Assembly: GCA_003290165.1 (NCBI GenBank)
Contig: QNQO01001853.1
Coordinates: 62,001 to 126,000, forward strand
Length of the DNA stretch: 64,000 bases
Reading direction: 5' to 3'
From: Berberis thunbergii
Lineage: Eukaryota; Streptophyta; Magnoliopsida; Ranunculales; Berberidaceae
Part shown: one piece after another, positions 10,758 to 22,546 of the stretch
Position numbering within the stretch: position 1 is the stretch's first letter
Layout: every line of letters begins with the position of its first letter
Made by a program: the position numbers and the translations under genes
Notes under the pieces: model-generated
Seen by the model: the letters and a program-made list of their open reading frames with translations, nothing else
Told to the model about the DNA's origin: nothing
Databases searched by the model: none

Positions 10758-11030
10758 TTATAGTCCCACATCACGTAAAAGTCAAATTTCATGTTACTTG
10801 GCTAAAAGTCAAATTTCATGTTATAAACATAGTACCAAATCACATAAAAGTCAAGCTTCATTTACATAGCCAAAAGTCATATTCTTGGTTACAAAGATAG
10901 TCCCACATCATCTAAAAGTCAAGTTTCATGTTACTTAGCCAAAACTCAAATTTCATGTTAAAAATATTGTTCCATGTTACCTAAAAGTTAACAATGTTGT
11001 GTGTTTGATCTTATAAAACTAGCCTAGACA
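10758..11030 (+). repeat. Tandem repeat, about 71 bp unit, 3.5-4 copies
   Basis: Units start near 10760, 10831, 10902 and 10971 and contain TAGTCCCACATCA, AAAAGTCAAATTTCATG and TTACTTGGC(T)AAAA. TCCCACATC resembles the upstream element of plant U-snRNA promoters, but no snRNA sequence follows. Confidence 0.7.
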
Positions 11031-11517
11031 CTTGAATTTTCTATGGGGCTCTTAGCTAAATTAAGTCTCATTGGTTTGGCAAAATGGATGGGTTTTTGCT
11101 ATAATGGGAGGGCGGCTATGTTGGTTGTTGCCAAAATGGTCATTTAATTTAAACGTAGTCGGGGCTCTTGTGGGGCAAGGCATGGATTTCTTATCCATTA
11201 GAAGATCTTGGGGTATAAATGGAGCGGGGCAGTATTTGTGGTGGGGCAGATTTTGAAAAAAATAAGGTTAAACGAGTCGAATGTGTGGATGGTTTTATCT
11301 GGGCAAGACGGGGACAGATATGGAAAAATTCCACCTATCCGCCCATTGTCATCCCACTTACAATGGAGATGCTAGATTTGTAGGTTCATACATAGACCCT
11401 GGTATATTCTTTTCACTAGCAATTACAACTTTGAAGACAAAACGGAATTGCTTATTTGGATAGAAACAATGTGCTAACAATAATGATCAATGAATTACTT
11501 GGCCTTTGTAGTATAAA
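11031..11517. other. No gene seen; left flank of Pack-MULE
   Basis: Two short open frames (11071-11256, 11281-11463) match nothing I know. The last ~55 bases (TGAATTACTTGGCC ...) are the start of a repeat unit that recurs intact at 14498, which serves as an unoccupied version of the MULE insertion site. Confidence 0.5.
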
Positions 11518-12538
11518 GGGTTATTTCCCATTTGGCTTCCATTAATTTATTTCTATTCATATTTGGACCTCATTAATTCTTGTAATCCAACCTAACCCCC
11601 ATGACTCTGAGTTTAACTGCTTTGACTAAACTCCATCCAAATTTTAAAATGATCAACTTACCCTTGTGCATGTGGCATGCACATGTTTTTAAAATGACTA
11701 AATATTTTTTTTAATAAAGATGGGCCAATTAGGAATTATATGAAAACTAATGGAGTTTGAACCCGTTGTTTTGTTCAGAATCTGGAGATCTGTTACTACA
11801 TTATCTCGTTTGGTGATGGTTTCCATATTCGATCTCGTTCACTTTGTTTTAGCTATAAACACTGATGTTTTGAGCTTGAGTTTTGTTTGTTCTACGTTTA
11901 TCATCCAACCAACGACTATATTATAATCTTCTTATCTCATGAATCTTTTTGAAAATTTTGTTTCATTATATCTCAGCAGTGTTAATTATATACTAATTTT
12001 GTGTTGAAATGAAGTTAGTTTGATGGAGTTTAACATCTATTTGTGTTCATCAAAGTTTATGAATCTCTTAGAAGACCTTTAGTTTGGTCTCTGGAGTGGA
12101 AACAAGAGATTGGAGAGCTTGAAAACTCACCTTGATGAACTGATTTGACTGCTTTTGAGCAAATTAGATCTTATTACCTTCAGATTCTTCTCTGATCTCT
12201 CTCTCCTATCCAAAAATCTTTTTATTGCCCTAGTTTTAACCAAGATTCACATTTTTCTCCTAAAATAGGGAATTTCTTATCTTCTGTCCCAAGTCTAGAT
12301 TTCAATGGTGGTTTTCTTCTTTGTTGAGTTTTTTCTTCCACTGTTTTCTTTTTCTTCAAGAAACTGGTCTCTTGATTCAAAAGTAAGATATTGTTTTTTA
12401 TTTATTCGATCCTTTCTTGATTTTATTCATGGGTATAATATCTGATTCTAGGGTCCATGATTGTAAATTTATTGTCTTTACGTGTGATTTCAAGTTTTTT
12501 GAAGTATATGTGGTGGTTCAGTTATCATCATCTTCGTC

Positions 12539-13083
12539 CAGGGGTGGATCTACCCTTTGGATAAGAGGGTCAGTTTTTCCCTTATATTTTTGAAAAATCC
12601 TACTAAATTACTCTTTTTTTTTTTATATTGCCCCCCTTTAAAAGTTTACGTTTTTTCCTTTAAAAGTTTAGGTTGCCCCCTTTCATTTACAATCTTGGCT
12701 CTTGACTCTACTAAAACTTAAATTATGAATTATTTTATAAGTTTAGGTTCCCCTTTTATACAAATCTCTGCTATCGATATGTTCGTGTTTCAGGGTTCAA
12801 TATAGCCAACTGCTACGAAGTTGAGCGAATTGGGAGAGAAAATATAAGAGGAGTGAGATGAGAGGCGGAGTTGAGAGATTACAGAATGAGAGAGGGTTTG
12901 TGAGGGAGAGAAAATATAAGAGAAAGAGAAGAGGAGAGAGTGAGAGGGTTGGTGAGGGTGGGTTTGCTGGGAGTTAAAAAAGAAAAAAAATCTTCGTTCG
13001 GTTCAAAAAACCATGTTCAGGGGTAAGTTGGTCTTTTCAAAAATATTTGCCCACTTTTATCAGCAATCCTGGCTCCGCCCTTG
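12539..13083. mobile_element. hAT-like MITE nested in the Pack-MULE
   Basis: It starts CAGGGGTGGATC and ends GCTCCGCCCTTG (inverted: CAAGGGCGGAGC). A perfect 8-bp duplication TCTTCGTC flanks it at 12531-12538 and 13084-13091, the length expected for hAT elements. The interior is a T-rich stretch and a GAGAG-rich stretch (12820-12960), non-coding. Confidence 0.88.
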
Positions 13084-13629
13084 TCTTCGTCCATCGTTGA
13101 TTGACTCCATCGTCCTCTCTGGAAGAAAATAAAACCCATGAAAGACATGGATCACCTAACAGTTTAAACCAATGATTCTTTTGCTAGCTTGCTTGAACTT
13201 GCAGCAAATAATGACCTTGACGGAGAAATCGATTTATCTTGATCCATCTTTGATTGATGAGATTGGGCTCTGGTATGGTCGCCAGAAGCGGATCTAAACA
13301 AATGGTTCATTAACACAGGACCCCATTGATGGTTGCTGCTACTTATGGTAGTATTGATGTTATGACTTATAAAGTTGATACTTTCTCTATCCATGGCTGA
13401 TGTAAATCATTCGTGCGGCCCGAATAAGAGAACTTCCCTTTACTGTGATGCCTTTGGTGGATCTGTAAATGTTGTTGATGTTGTCAAATTGCTTTTGGTT
13501 TCTGGGGCTGAAGTGAATTCTAATGATGCTAATGGTTGTCGTCCGGTCGATGTTATTGTTGTTCCATCAAAGCTTCTACCATTGATGAGATTTGTGTTTT
13601 GTGAGAGAGAGCATGGGTGACTAAACCCT
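13084..13629 (+). pseudogene. Captured ankyrin-CCCH zinc finger protein fragment
   Basis: After a leader, ATG codons at 13138/13147 begin M-D-H-L-T-V, then D-S-F-A-S-L-L-E-L-A-A-N-N-D, the start of plant tandem CCCH zinc-finger proteins with ankyrin repeats. Further on come M-V-A-A-T-Y-G-S-I-D-V and, from 13375, a frame with A-D-V-N-H-S-C-G-P-N-K, V-V-D-V-V-K-L-L-L-V-S-G-A-E-V-N and D-A-N-G-C-R-P-V-D-V-I-V-V-P. These are the two ankyrin repeats. A stop after H-L-T-V and at least one frameshift break the frame. The zinc fingers, which bind RNA in this family, are not included. Confidence 0.9.
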
Positions 13630-13812
13630 AACATTTGTGCGAACCACGTGCATAAGGGTAAGTTGGTCATTTTGATTTTGGATGGAGTTTGTGAGTCAAC
13701 GCAGTTGAACTCATGGTCATGGGGGTTAGATTGGAATTAAAGAACCAATGAAGGTCAAATAGGAATAGATATAAACTAATGGGGGCCAAATGGAAAATAA
13801 CCCTAATATAAA

Positions 13813-14385
13813 AACTCAAAACCATAAACATCACAACCATTCTTGAGCGACCAAATGGAACAACATCTATTTCATAACCTAGACAAGTATGCATTCTTGT
13901 CCCATTTATTTGGAGTTATTTATTCAACACTAGCCCCTACAACGTACGCCCAATTTTATTAAAAAAAATATGTGTTCATTCAGGTATTGTAATTAATTTC
14001 AGTCATAATTTAAAGTAATCTAATAATAACATACTTAAAAGGGACATTTCAATTTTGACTTCCCATTTAGGACCCACTCGGTTTTCATTTAGTTTTCATT
14101 TATAGTTAAGACACTTTATACATATGTCAAAATGAAAACTATATCATTTGAGTTCTGATTGAGCTAAAATTTTGAGAAAATTAAGGTTTCACATAAAAAA
14201 TAATGTGTTAAAGTTTCAATCCATTTTGACAAATGTGCCTCTAGATATTCAATAAAATGTGAAAATGAGGATTTCTTTATTATAATCATGAAGCGAACAA
14301 AGTAAGCCAATGCCTACTTTGGGCACAACACAGGAGGCCAGCCAGCAAAGGGTGGTCCTTAAACACTACAAAATTTTATTAGTAG
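13813..14385 (+). repeat. Segmental repeat R, copy 1
   Basis: About 570 bp starting AACTCAAAACCATAAACATCACAACC and ending GGTGGTCCTTAAACACTA. It recurs at 14496-15075 and, partially, at 15082-15380; a divergent inverted piece is at 48391-48545. Short frames inside are incidental. Origin unknown. Confidence 0.8.
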
Positions 14386-14495
14386 AAACCTAAACTTTGA
14401 GGCTCATAATTTAGCATCTGTAACAGGACAACACTTGTAATCACTATTATTAATACTCTTGACTTAGGCTTTTACCAAAAAATAATAATAATAAT
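14386..14495 (+). mobile_element. LINE 3' tail, heavily 5'-truncated
   Basis: TTTGAGGCTCATAATTTAGC ... GCTTTTACCAAAAAATAATAATAA parallels the 3' end of the LINE at 19595-21340 (TTTTGAGGCTCATGACCTCG ... GCTTTTAACCAAAAAAAA). It sits between R copies 1 and 2, as a dead-on-arrival insertion. Confidence 0.65.
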
Positions 14496-15075
14496 AATGA
14501 ATGAATTACTTGGCCTTTATAGTATAAAACTCAAAACCATAGACATCACAACCATTCTTAAGCGGCCATATGGGAGTGAATCTATTATAGAACCTAGACA
14601 AGTATGCATTCTTGTTCCATTCCTTTGGAATTATTATTTGACACTATCCCCATGCAGTGTGCACCCAATTTTATTAAATCTTTTTTGTGTGTTCATTCAG
14701 GTATTGTAATTTCAATTGTAATATCAGTCTTAATTTAAAGTAATCTGATAATAAGATAGTTAAAAGGGACATTTCCATTTTGACTTCCCATTTAGGACCC
14801 ACTCGGTTTTCATTTACAATTAAGACACTACATACATATGACTAAAGGAAAACTATATCATTTGAGTTATGTTTGAGCTATTTTGAAAAAATTAAGGTTT
14901 CACGTCAGAAACAATGTGTTAAAGTTTCAACCCATTTTGACATGTGTGCCTCTAGATATTCAATAAAATGTGAAAATGAGGATTTCTCTATTATAATCAT
15001 GAAGCGAGCAAAGCAAGCCAGGGCCCACCTTGGGTACAACATAGGAAGCCAGCAAGCGAAGGGTGGTCCTTAAAC
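14496..15075 (+). repeat. Segmental repeat R, copy 2 (uninterrupted MULE target)
   Basis: It is a near-complete second copy of R that includes the stretch TGAATTACTTGGCCTTTATA followed directly by GTATAAAACTC, without the MULE found in copy 1. ATTCAATAAAATGTGAAAATG and AAGCGAGCAAAGCAAGCCAG are shared with the other copies. Confidence 0.82.
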
Positions 15076-15081
15076 ACTGAC

Positions 15082-15380
15082 AAATACATTTTGATGACTT
15101 CCCATTTATGACCCACTCAGTTTTCATTTACAGTTAAGACACTACATACATATGACTAAATGAAAACTATATCATTTGAGTTGTTTTGAGATAATTAAGG
15201 TTTCACATCAGAAACAGTGTGTTAAAGTTTCAACCCATTTTGACATGTGTGCCTCTAGATATTGATAAAATGTGAAAATGAGGATTTCTCTATTATAATC
15301 ATGAAGCGAGCAAAGCAAGTCAGGGCCCACCTTGGGTGCAACACATGAGGCCAACCAGCGAAGGATGGTCCTTAAACACT
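15082..15380 (+). repeat. Segmental repeat R, copy 3 (partial)
   Basis: It contains only the 3' half of R, from TGACTTCCCATTTATGACC to GGTCCTTAAACACTG. The head-to-tail arrangement with copy 2 suggests unequal exchange. Confidence 0.8.
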
Positions 15381-16564
15381 GACAAATACCGCTTACCAAA
15401 AACTTTAATGGCATGAACCTAAACACATATCTCACGGAACAGAGTCAAATGTGTCAAACTTGGAAACATTGTTTCTAGTGTTGACCCATAATTTTTCTGA
15501 AAATTTCAACCTAAACAGAGCTCAAATGAATTAAAAAATATTTCCTTTAAATTTAGTAGTGTCCCTAATTATTAAAAAAAATTTCCTCCTCAGTCAGTAA
15601 AAACCATTTTTTCCCTAAATTGCCAATGCCTCTATAAAATAATACTTCAAAATCTTTAAGAAGCATGATAAAGGCACCACATTTATTATTAGATACTTCT
15701 AAAAAGTACCATTATGTTATCAAAGGCACTGTGTGCAAACTTTAACGATGTATTTGATATTTAAAAAATAGTTTTCCATGGAAAATGACTTTTTCTAGAA
15801 AAAAAAGACTACGAAATTTATTTTACTAGGAAAATAATTTTCTAGTATTTGATTACACTCAAAAAGTTATACTAAAAATGTTTGTTGTAATGGGTATATT
15901 AGTACTTTTATTGTTACAAATTAAATCAGGTTATGTTCTATAAGAGTTTGAGTTTTTTCCAACAAATTTTTCTTTATAATATTTTCTATGCTTACTTGAA
16001 ACAAAATTTTCTTGAGGAGATTGGACAAAACAATCAGGAAAATCAGATAAAATCATGTGAACTCGAGTAACTATTTCCTACTTATGTGACTAACCAAACA
16101 CAGTATATAAATGGAATCTAACTATGAAAATGATTTTCCAACCAAACTTTCCAAGCACCACAAGCTAAAATTTGACCAATCCATTTTGGAAAATGTTCAG
16201 TAAATGCAGGAATGTTTCAATGCAACATGAGAGATGTTTCATTAACAGTTTGAATGCACTCGAAATGATCTTCAATAGAGCCATAAAGTTATTTCGAGCT
16301 TCCTTTTTAACAAAATTGTTCTAGGAAAACATCCTATGATTGCTTCAAATGCTTCAAAGGGATGGTTCCACTGCTCCATTGGAATTAAATGGATCCCATT
16401 AATGATTTTTGCTTATAAAAGGGATCCATTTAACACAGACATTGAAAATGATAGTTTTCTTTTTAAAAAAAAGACAAATAAATGGACTAGAGTTTTGAAA
16501 AAATGAAGGAGTCTAGTCTGAAGATGAAGATGAAAAAAAAAAATTAATCAAATATCAATATTAA
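15381..16564. other. No gene seen; AT-rich
   Basis: No long frames and no recognised domain. TTTTCCATGGAAAATGA near 15774 and GAAAATGATTTTCC near 16124 form a loose inverted relation typical of small MITE remnants, but ends and duplications are not clear. Confidence 0.4.
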
Positions 16565-17211
16565 TGATACATAAAATCATCACCTAATCATAGCCACACA
16601 TGGCCCCAATCTTCATAAATATTGGAGGATTGCTACGAAGGCTCAAGTCATAATAAATATTGATGGACCATCACAGAGGAGATGGAGGAAATCACCATCT
16701 CAATGAAAGAGGAGATCGTTATAATAAATGTCTCCCTTCATTGCGCCAACCGAGCTTAAGTCATGCACACAATTGCTTGCAATCATCAATTCACTCATTA
16801 TATAAGGTAAAGAAAAGGTACGAGAAAAAGAGGTCGATTCGCCTATCCTATCTACATGATGCAACTTTAACTAAGTTTTGTCCAAATTTACTTCCTTCTT
16901 GAAACAAAGTTGTTGATTTAAACATCGGAGTGCCTTTAGCAACCAAAAAAGTTGTCTTTGGCAGTCTAACATCTGTTTTGCAAGTCAAACTCACAAGAGG
17001 ACGAGATTTGAACGCATCATTTTTTGTGCAATGAATGGGGCCATTTATTATAATGGTCTCTTCCTTCATTGAGATGGAGTGATTCCCTCCATCTTCTTCG
17101 TAACGGTCCATAAATATTTATGATGACTTGACTTCATAACAGTCCTTCAATATTTATGATGATTTGAGCCATGTGTATGGCTAGATCGGGTGACGATTTT
17201 ATGTATCATCA
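16565..17211. repeat. Inverted pair of LTR fragments (family C)
   Basis: From 16565 TGATACATAAAATCATCACC leads through ATTATATAAGG (possible TATA, near 16796) to CATCGGAGTGCCTTTAGCAACC, resembling the 3' part of Tat-type LTRs (ATCGGAGTGTCATCGGCCACC). From 17211 leftward the same start TGATGATACATAAAATCGTC appears on the minus strand for about 190 bp. The two pieces are about 80-85% alike by eye. No internal retrotransposon domains are present. Confidence 0.6.
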
Positions 17212-18050
17212 AATATCCTTAGACATATTTGAGGGAGAAAGTAAGGGTTGAATAAAAAACATACGAACTTAAAACCTAATATACCAAATATAACTACATC
17301 CTCAGAACGGATTAGTGTTACATATGCCAAATATACCTCCACAATTTTATCTCCTTAATAAGAACTCACTTACCCTTTAGAATATACTTTTATGCGTGTT
17401 AGGCCTCAACCATAAGTTTTAATCTGTGATGGTTTTCTCAAAAGCATCGTCATAGCTTCATCTACTATGTGTTGCTCTCCCCAATCGACTTTGACGTTAT
17501 TGTGATAACTTATGTTACAACAGTTCACCCCCACTCCTTTCTTACTTAGAAGGAGGCCTCGTAGTACCATATAAAATGTGTCACTTGCCCCAATCAACTG
17601 TCCACTCTATTGGGATATTTTATGTTACTTAGTGGATGAGGAGCATTATGGTAATAATGTGCAGTAAATTTTTGCTTTTTTGAAGCTTTGATATTAGGTA
17701 GGTGAGATAATTATGGCGGCAGTCCTAGAGTTAAGTTACGGTCAATAGCTTAGTAGTTGCAACGGTTTTTTGGTTGGGTTGAGTGATCCGGTGGAGATCA
17801 GTAAGCACCCAAATGGACTATTATAAAAGAAACCACATAAGATTGAGGTCAGGTGGATTTCGAAATGTAAACAAATTAATTTATGTCTAATTAAGTGCTC
17901 AAATGGTGATCATAAGTGGAGTCGTAAAGTTGACATATTTTGAGTATCATTTATTGTGGTTTGTCAACCAATGTTGATTGGACGTCTTGTCTTATCAAAG
18001 TGAAATTGTGAACTTAGACTGGTTTGATCACTAATGGATTTAAGATTTTT
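17212..18050. other. No gene seen
   Basis: A 63-codon minus-strand frame (17406-17597) and shorter ones have no recognisable motif. AACCTAATATACCAAATATAAC (17272) is echoed at 17315. Nothing else supported. Confidence 0.4.
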
Positions 18051-18431
18051 CGGGAATTCTAAATGTCGAGGGAAAGGGCGAGGAAAACAGCGAGGTAAAA
18101 GAGGTGGCGGGGGGTGAACCGTTCACCCTCCTCGAGATGCGCGCGTGGCACACATTTCGAGGGGGGTGAACGGTTCCCCCCCGCCACCTCCTTTACCTCG
18201 CTGTTTTTCTCGCCCTTTCCCTCGACGCATAGCAAAGCTCAAGATTTTTTATACGAGCTTTGCTACAGATCGAGGGAGGGAGCGAGGGACAGGGGGCGAG
18301 GGATGGGTGGTAACCACTCATCCGCTTCGAGATAAGCGTATCAAAAATGATATATGAGATGTCACTTATCTCGAGACGAATGGATGGTCACCACCCATCG
18401 CTCGCTCCCTCCCTCAACCCCTAGAATTTTC
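18051..18431. repeat. Multi-hairpin foldback element
   Basis: Three consecutive inverted repeats are stacked here. The first pairs 18067-18129 with 18159-18227 (GTCGAGGGAAAGGGCGAGG against CTCGCCCTTTCCCTCGAC). The second is AGCAAAGCTC near 18232 with GAGCTTTGCT near 18255. The third pairs 18263-18331 with 18346-18415 (GAGGGAGGGAGCGAG against CTCGCTCCCTCCCTC). GGAATTCTA at the left and TAGAATTTTCC at the right form imperfect outer ends. It is GC-rich against AT-rich surroundings. No target duplication is obvious. A foldback or MITE-like element is likely. Confidence 0.7.
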
Positions 18432-19076
18432 CTTTTTATACATCTAACTGATCTTTGAATTAATATTCAATACTATATCTAACAAATCTAAAGTTTATAT
18501 TTAAACTGATCTTTTATAAGATATTTAATATTCAATGAAAGATTTTTTATCTTTAGGAATAATTTGCACAATCACAAAACAGTGAATAAAGTGCAATAAA
18601 ATAAAAACATGCACGATGTAACATGGTTCATTTATAGAGTTTCAAACACAAACTCTATAAGCTACATCCACGGAGAAAAGATCTAGTATGAAACAATATC
18701 ACTATTACAAGATTGTTCACTCAAGACACTTATCAAACCATACACGGTTTCATAATGAACAAGTACTCCACTTACAACTAACTTCTATATGCGAAAGCTT
18801 ACTTCAATGATCTTTCTATACGCGGAAGCTTACTCCAGAGAATTTTTAATTGAGTTTTCATCACACTCATTGACTTGAAAGTTGGTTCAATTGAGGATAA
18901 ATCATATGAATATTGGGGACAAGAAAAAGGTTGTACAAGAGCTATGGATATGAGGAAAAATAGAAATCTGTACTATGCTCAACTAAGAAAATGGATAAGA
19001 GCATCTATTGCATATATAAATATCAATGGATATGAAACTAAATCAAGGCAAGGCTAGCACTTCAAATTTCTAGATC
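18432..19076. repeat. Probable LTR-retrotransposon remnant, no domains
   Basis: The stretch 18590-18800 (TGTAACATGGTTCA ... AAGCTACATCCACGGAGAAAAG ... ACAAGATTGTTCACTC) is of a type often seen near the ends of plant Copia elements. I see no protein domain, and the class is a guess. The tail 18875-19057 is an open frame without recognisable motif. Confidence 0.35.
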
Positions 19077-19079
19077 TAA

Positions 19080-19398
19080 GGGTGTGTTTGGTTGCATGGA
19101 ATTCTATGTCATGGAAATTCATGAGAGGACCACTACATTTTAGGCTAAATTGATATATCACTCCACATTTACCATTTGACCACCATTTGATTTTGTGATC
19201 AATGGTGGGAATGAAAGTCCCATGAACATGGGAATCTCACTCCTTGGCCCCCCCAAGGCATGTAATTCCCATGTTCATTCCCACCATTGATCACAAAATC
19301 AAATGGTGAATGTGGAGTGATATATCAATTTAACCTAAAATATAGTGGTCCCCTCATGAATTCCCATGACATAAGATTACGTGCAACCAAACACACCC
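19080..19398. mobile_element. Tourist-like (PIF/Harbinger) MITE
   Basis: Ends are GGGTGTGTTTGGTTGCA and TGCAACCAAACACACCC, flanked by TAA at 19077-19079 and 19399-19401, the 3-bp duplication of PIF/Harbinger. The two halves are themselves inverted (AATTCCCATG blocks). A relative is at 49391-49701. Confidence 0.92.
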
Positions 19399-19594
19399 TA
19401 AGATTTGCGGACTCTTGGCTTTCTTTTCAAAAGATTATCATTACAGTTTTGCAATGCTCTAATCGCTTTTGAAATTATACAAATCCAGAATCTCACATTT
19501 GATGATGTCAAACTCAATTAATATAACCTATGCAATAAAATTAAAGAATTAAAAATTTGACAATATGAAACACACTTAATATAACCCATGCAAT

Positions 19595-21340
19595 CAACAC
19601 ATGTGTACTTGGGACATAATCACTAAGTCTCAGCACTTGGGTGGCCTGAATATCTCTCAATAAGGAATAAAAATTTGGCCTTGATGGTTAAAAGCATTCG
19701 GGTTATTCAACTTAAAGCGCTTTATTTTAACAACAAAAGCATTTTCAAATTTTCAAACCTCCTCAGCGTCCTTTGCCTAGAGAGGCAATCTCACTGTGCT
19801 GGCAAAAATGAAGCGTCATCTCAAATGGCAAGTGCTATCAGGAAACAATATCGACCTTTGGAAGGATTGTTGGGTCAAGCCCGAACTTCTTCTTACCGAC
19901 TGTTTATTCAATCCCCTGACTCATAAATTGCCACACAAAATCTCGAATTTATGGAACAATCCCACTGGTCACCAACTCCAATTGAATGATACCCTCATCA
20001 GTTCCATCTTCCATGCCCCAGTAGCTAGTGATATCCATAATATCCTAATCTGACGCTCAAATTGTCCTGACATACTGATCTAGCTCCCCGATAAAAATGA
20101 ATTTTCACAGTCAATAACGCTACCAAAGTGTTTACTTTAGAGCAAACTGAATGCTCTACCACCCTCACAACACTGATACTAAGTTGCTCAGAGATTTGTG
20201 GAGAATCAAGGCGTCTCTGTCTGCTCTTTTTCTTCTCTGAAAATGCAATCAAGATATTCTACCCACCATGACCAATTTGTCCCGTCTACACATATCGTTG
20301 GAGGATTGTTTTATTTTCTGCCACAATCATACAAAAGATGTTACTCATTTGTTCTTCCTCTGTCCGATTATTCATCAGCTCTAGTTTCTCTCGCCCATCC
20401 CTATCGACTGGCTCAACGATAACTTTCGGGAGCCCAGTACCTCCCATTCCTAAAGTTCATGTGGGATACAACGAAAACTCACCCCGAGTTTAAGGAGGAA
20501 ATGCTCTCTCAGTTTGTAGCTTTCATTCTAACCATTTGGCAGACTCGTAATAATTACATTTTTCAAAAGACCAAATTCAACGCTCAAAAGTTTAAAATAT
20601 CTTGTTAGAATACCTAGTCTAATTGAACATACCAATGGTTTTCTACAAATTCCAATCACAATAATCATGGGGGTGCCCTTGCCTCTGCTGATGTTATTGA
20701 TCCGGTCTCAATTCATCAAGTTTTCCAAACGGATGTCATTGACAATCGGTCTAACTATGTTTCCTCCTTGACTTCGCCATTTGGTCCCCGCACTGAGATA
20801 GCCACCTCCCGGATAGCATTGATTCATGCCCAAATTCATTCAGCTAGAAGCCACATACTTAACCTGAGATCCTTACAGCTCAAACCTATTCCAAGTCACA
20901 TATGATGCTAGTTTTTTGTCCAATCTCAACAGGGAGCAGTCAGAGTTTTTGCAGTCAACATGCATGGTGAGGTGTTGGTGCGGGTCGCTTACCCAATCAC
21001 AAGGAAGGTGATGGATAGTACCATGGAGGAGTGTCATGTAGCTAAAGCGGTTCTTCTTCTTATCCAAGCTAAGCAGTGGAGAACATGTTTTTTGATGAGA
21101 GACTCGGGGATGCTTCACTCTATTCTACATGATGATCAGCGGCAACCTAGAACAGCCATGGACTAACATGACAACCACTCATTAGCAGCATACAGATGTT
21201 ATCTTTTCACAGCTTTTGGTTTTGTAACTTTATCTATAGAGACCTTAATTTTGAGGCTCATGACCTCGCTACTATAACAGCCCAATAGTTATGTACTTCT
21301 AATTAGTAATATATGTTATATGCTTTTAACCAAAAAAAAA
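19595..21340 (+). mobile_element. 5'-truncated L1-type LINE
   Basis: A decayed C-terminal part of ORF2 can be followed in shifting frames. Near 19800-19900 G-N-N-I-D-L-W-K-D-C-W matches the W-x-D-x-W motif downstream of the reverse transcriptase of plant LINEs. Next is a degenerate zf-RVT region (20160-20400), then an RNase H-like end (20940-21160: C-x-x-A-K-A-V-L-L-L-I-Q-A). It ends in a poly-A tract (21332-21340). CCATGCAAT at 19586-19594 and 21341-21349 is the target duplication. The reverse transcriptase core itself is missing. Confidence 0.85.
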
Positions 21341-21349
21341 CCATGCAAT

Positions 21350-22395
21350 TAAAATTAAGAGATGGATCCTTAACAAAAAAAAAGTAAAAAATAAAGAGAT
21401 GGTGGCGATAATTAATGTTGCCACTTCCCTTATGAATACCCTTATAAATTTGATGATTATGTCTATTCCTCTTAGATTTTCTTACAAAATGGTGAAATTG
21501 AACATTTTGATGGAAGAAAATTTCCCAAAATACATAGTGAGCTCCAACTTAAGGTTTTATCCATTTGTATTAAAGCCTATGACACTCCTGAAAGCTTGAG
21601 GGATGTGTAAGCATAGTTATCAATACTAGGAACGATATATATGATCCAGGCTAAGAAGAAGATTATGAGAATTTATATGAGAGCTCCAATCAAGCAAATA
21701 TTCATGAGTCCATTGAAAGATATAAGGATGGTCAAAGAAGGCACGGCATTCAGTGAAGAAATCCAATTCCCGATGCCCTCTAGAACTCATCTAAACTTAA
21801 CTTCTATTTACAATTGTTGCCCCTCGTCACATCCATTCTTACTACACCCAAACCATCATCAACCACAATCGTTACTTCTTCTTCCACTTGATCTAACACC
21901 CCAGCTCCCATCACACCATCTGAACCCATCAAAGCCCCAGCTAGTTAGCTGGGCCCACCCTATATGGATTGTGATACATCAGTGACAAGCCATAAACCTC
22001 AATTGTCTTTGGTTGATATTTATCGCATCGGTTCAATTGCAACATTGCTATGAAACCAGCACCACACCATATAGTCCATACCACCAACAGTTGAACAACC
22101 AGGACACAACTACTACCATCACAACCATCAGTCATTGCAAAAATGCAGTATAGTTAAAACGTGCTTAGATGAGTGACTTAGGCACAAAGTTGCATTCCAT
22201 TACAGCTCAGGCACATCAGTATTCAAAAAGCATGCGCTTAAGCACATTTTTTAATTTAGGCGCTAAAACACTTTTTTGCTCAAAAGGCGCATTTTGTGTC
22301 ATTTTTGCTGATTTGTAGCTTGTAACTACAACATTTTTCTTTTTCCAATTTCCCTCAATAACGCACTCCTTTTCTCTACTACTACTTCAACAATT
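21350..22395. other. No gene recognised
   Basis: Short frames at 21399-21599 and 21641-21985 (the latter with a P/H/L-rich end) match no family I know. 22140-22330 contains repeated GGCGC/AAGCGC(T)TAAGCAC-like words. Possibly degraded transposon sequence. Confidence 0.35.
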
Positions 22396-22546
22396 CTACT
22401 GTGCCCGCTCTAATGCCCGCCCTAATGCCCGGATGATGCCCAGCACGCTTCGCCTCGTATCTCGAAAAAGGGGAAAAACATTGACTAGAAGCTAAAAAGC
22501 AGTTCAAGTGCTGACGAGTAACAAAGCCAGAAAGCCAAACCCAACA

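Larger units (their letters stand above)
11518..13803 (+). mobile_element. Pack-MULE (Mutator-like, long TIRs) with captured host gene fragment
   Basis: The ends are inverted repeats of about 180 bp (11518-11700 and 13630-13803), beginning GGGTTATTTCCCATTTGG. A 9-bp target duplication, TAGTATAAA (11509-11517) and TAATATAAA (13804-13812), matches at 8 of 9. The uninterrupted site CCTTTATAGTATAAAACTC exists at 14511-14529, so the insertion is directly supported within the window. Nine-bp duplication and long TIRs define Mutator-like elements. There is no transposase; the cargo is an ankyrin-CCCH gene fragment. A hAT-like MITE is nested inside. Confidence 0.9.

Noticed and set aside
10760..11030. 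U-snRNA gene promoter array
   Set aside because: The TCCCACATCA words resemble the upstream element, but no snRNA sequence lies downstream and the repeats are simple 71-bp tandems.
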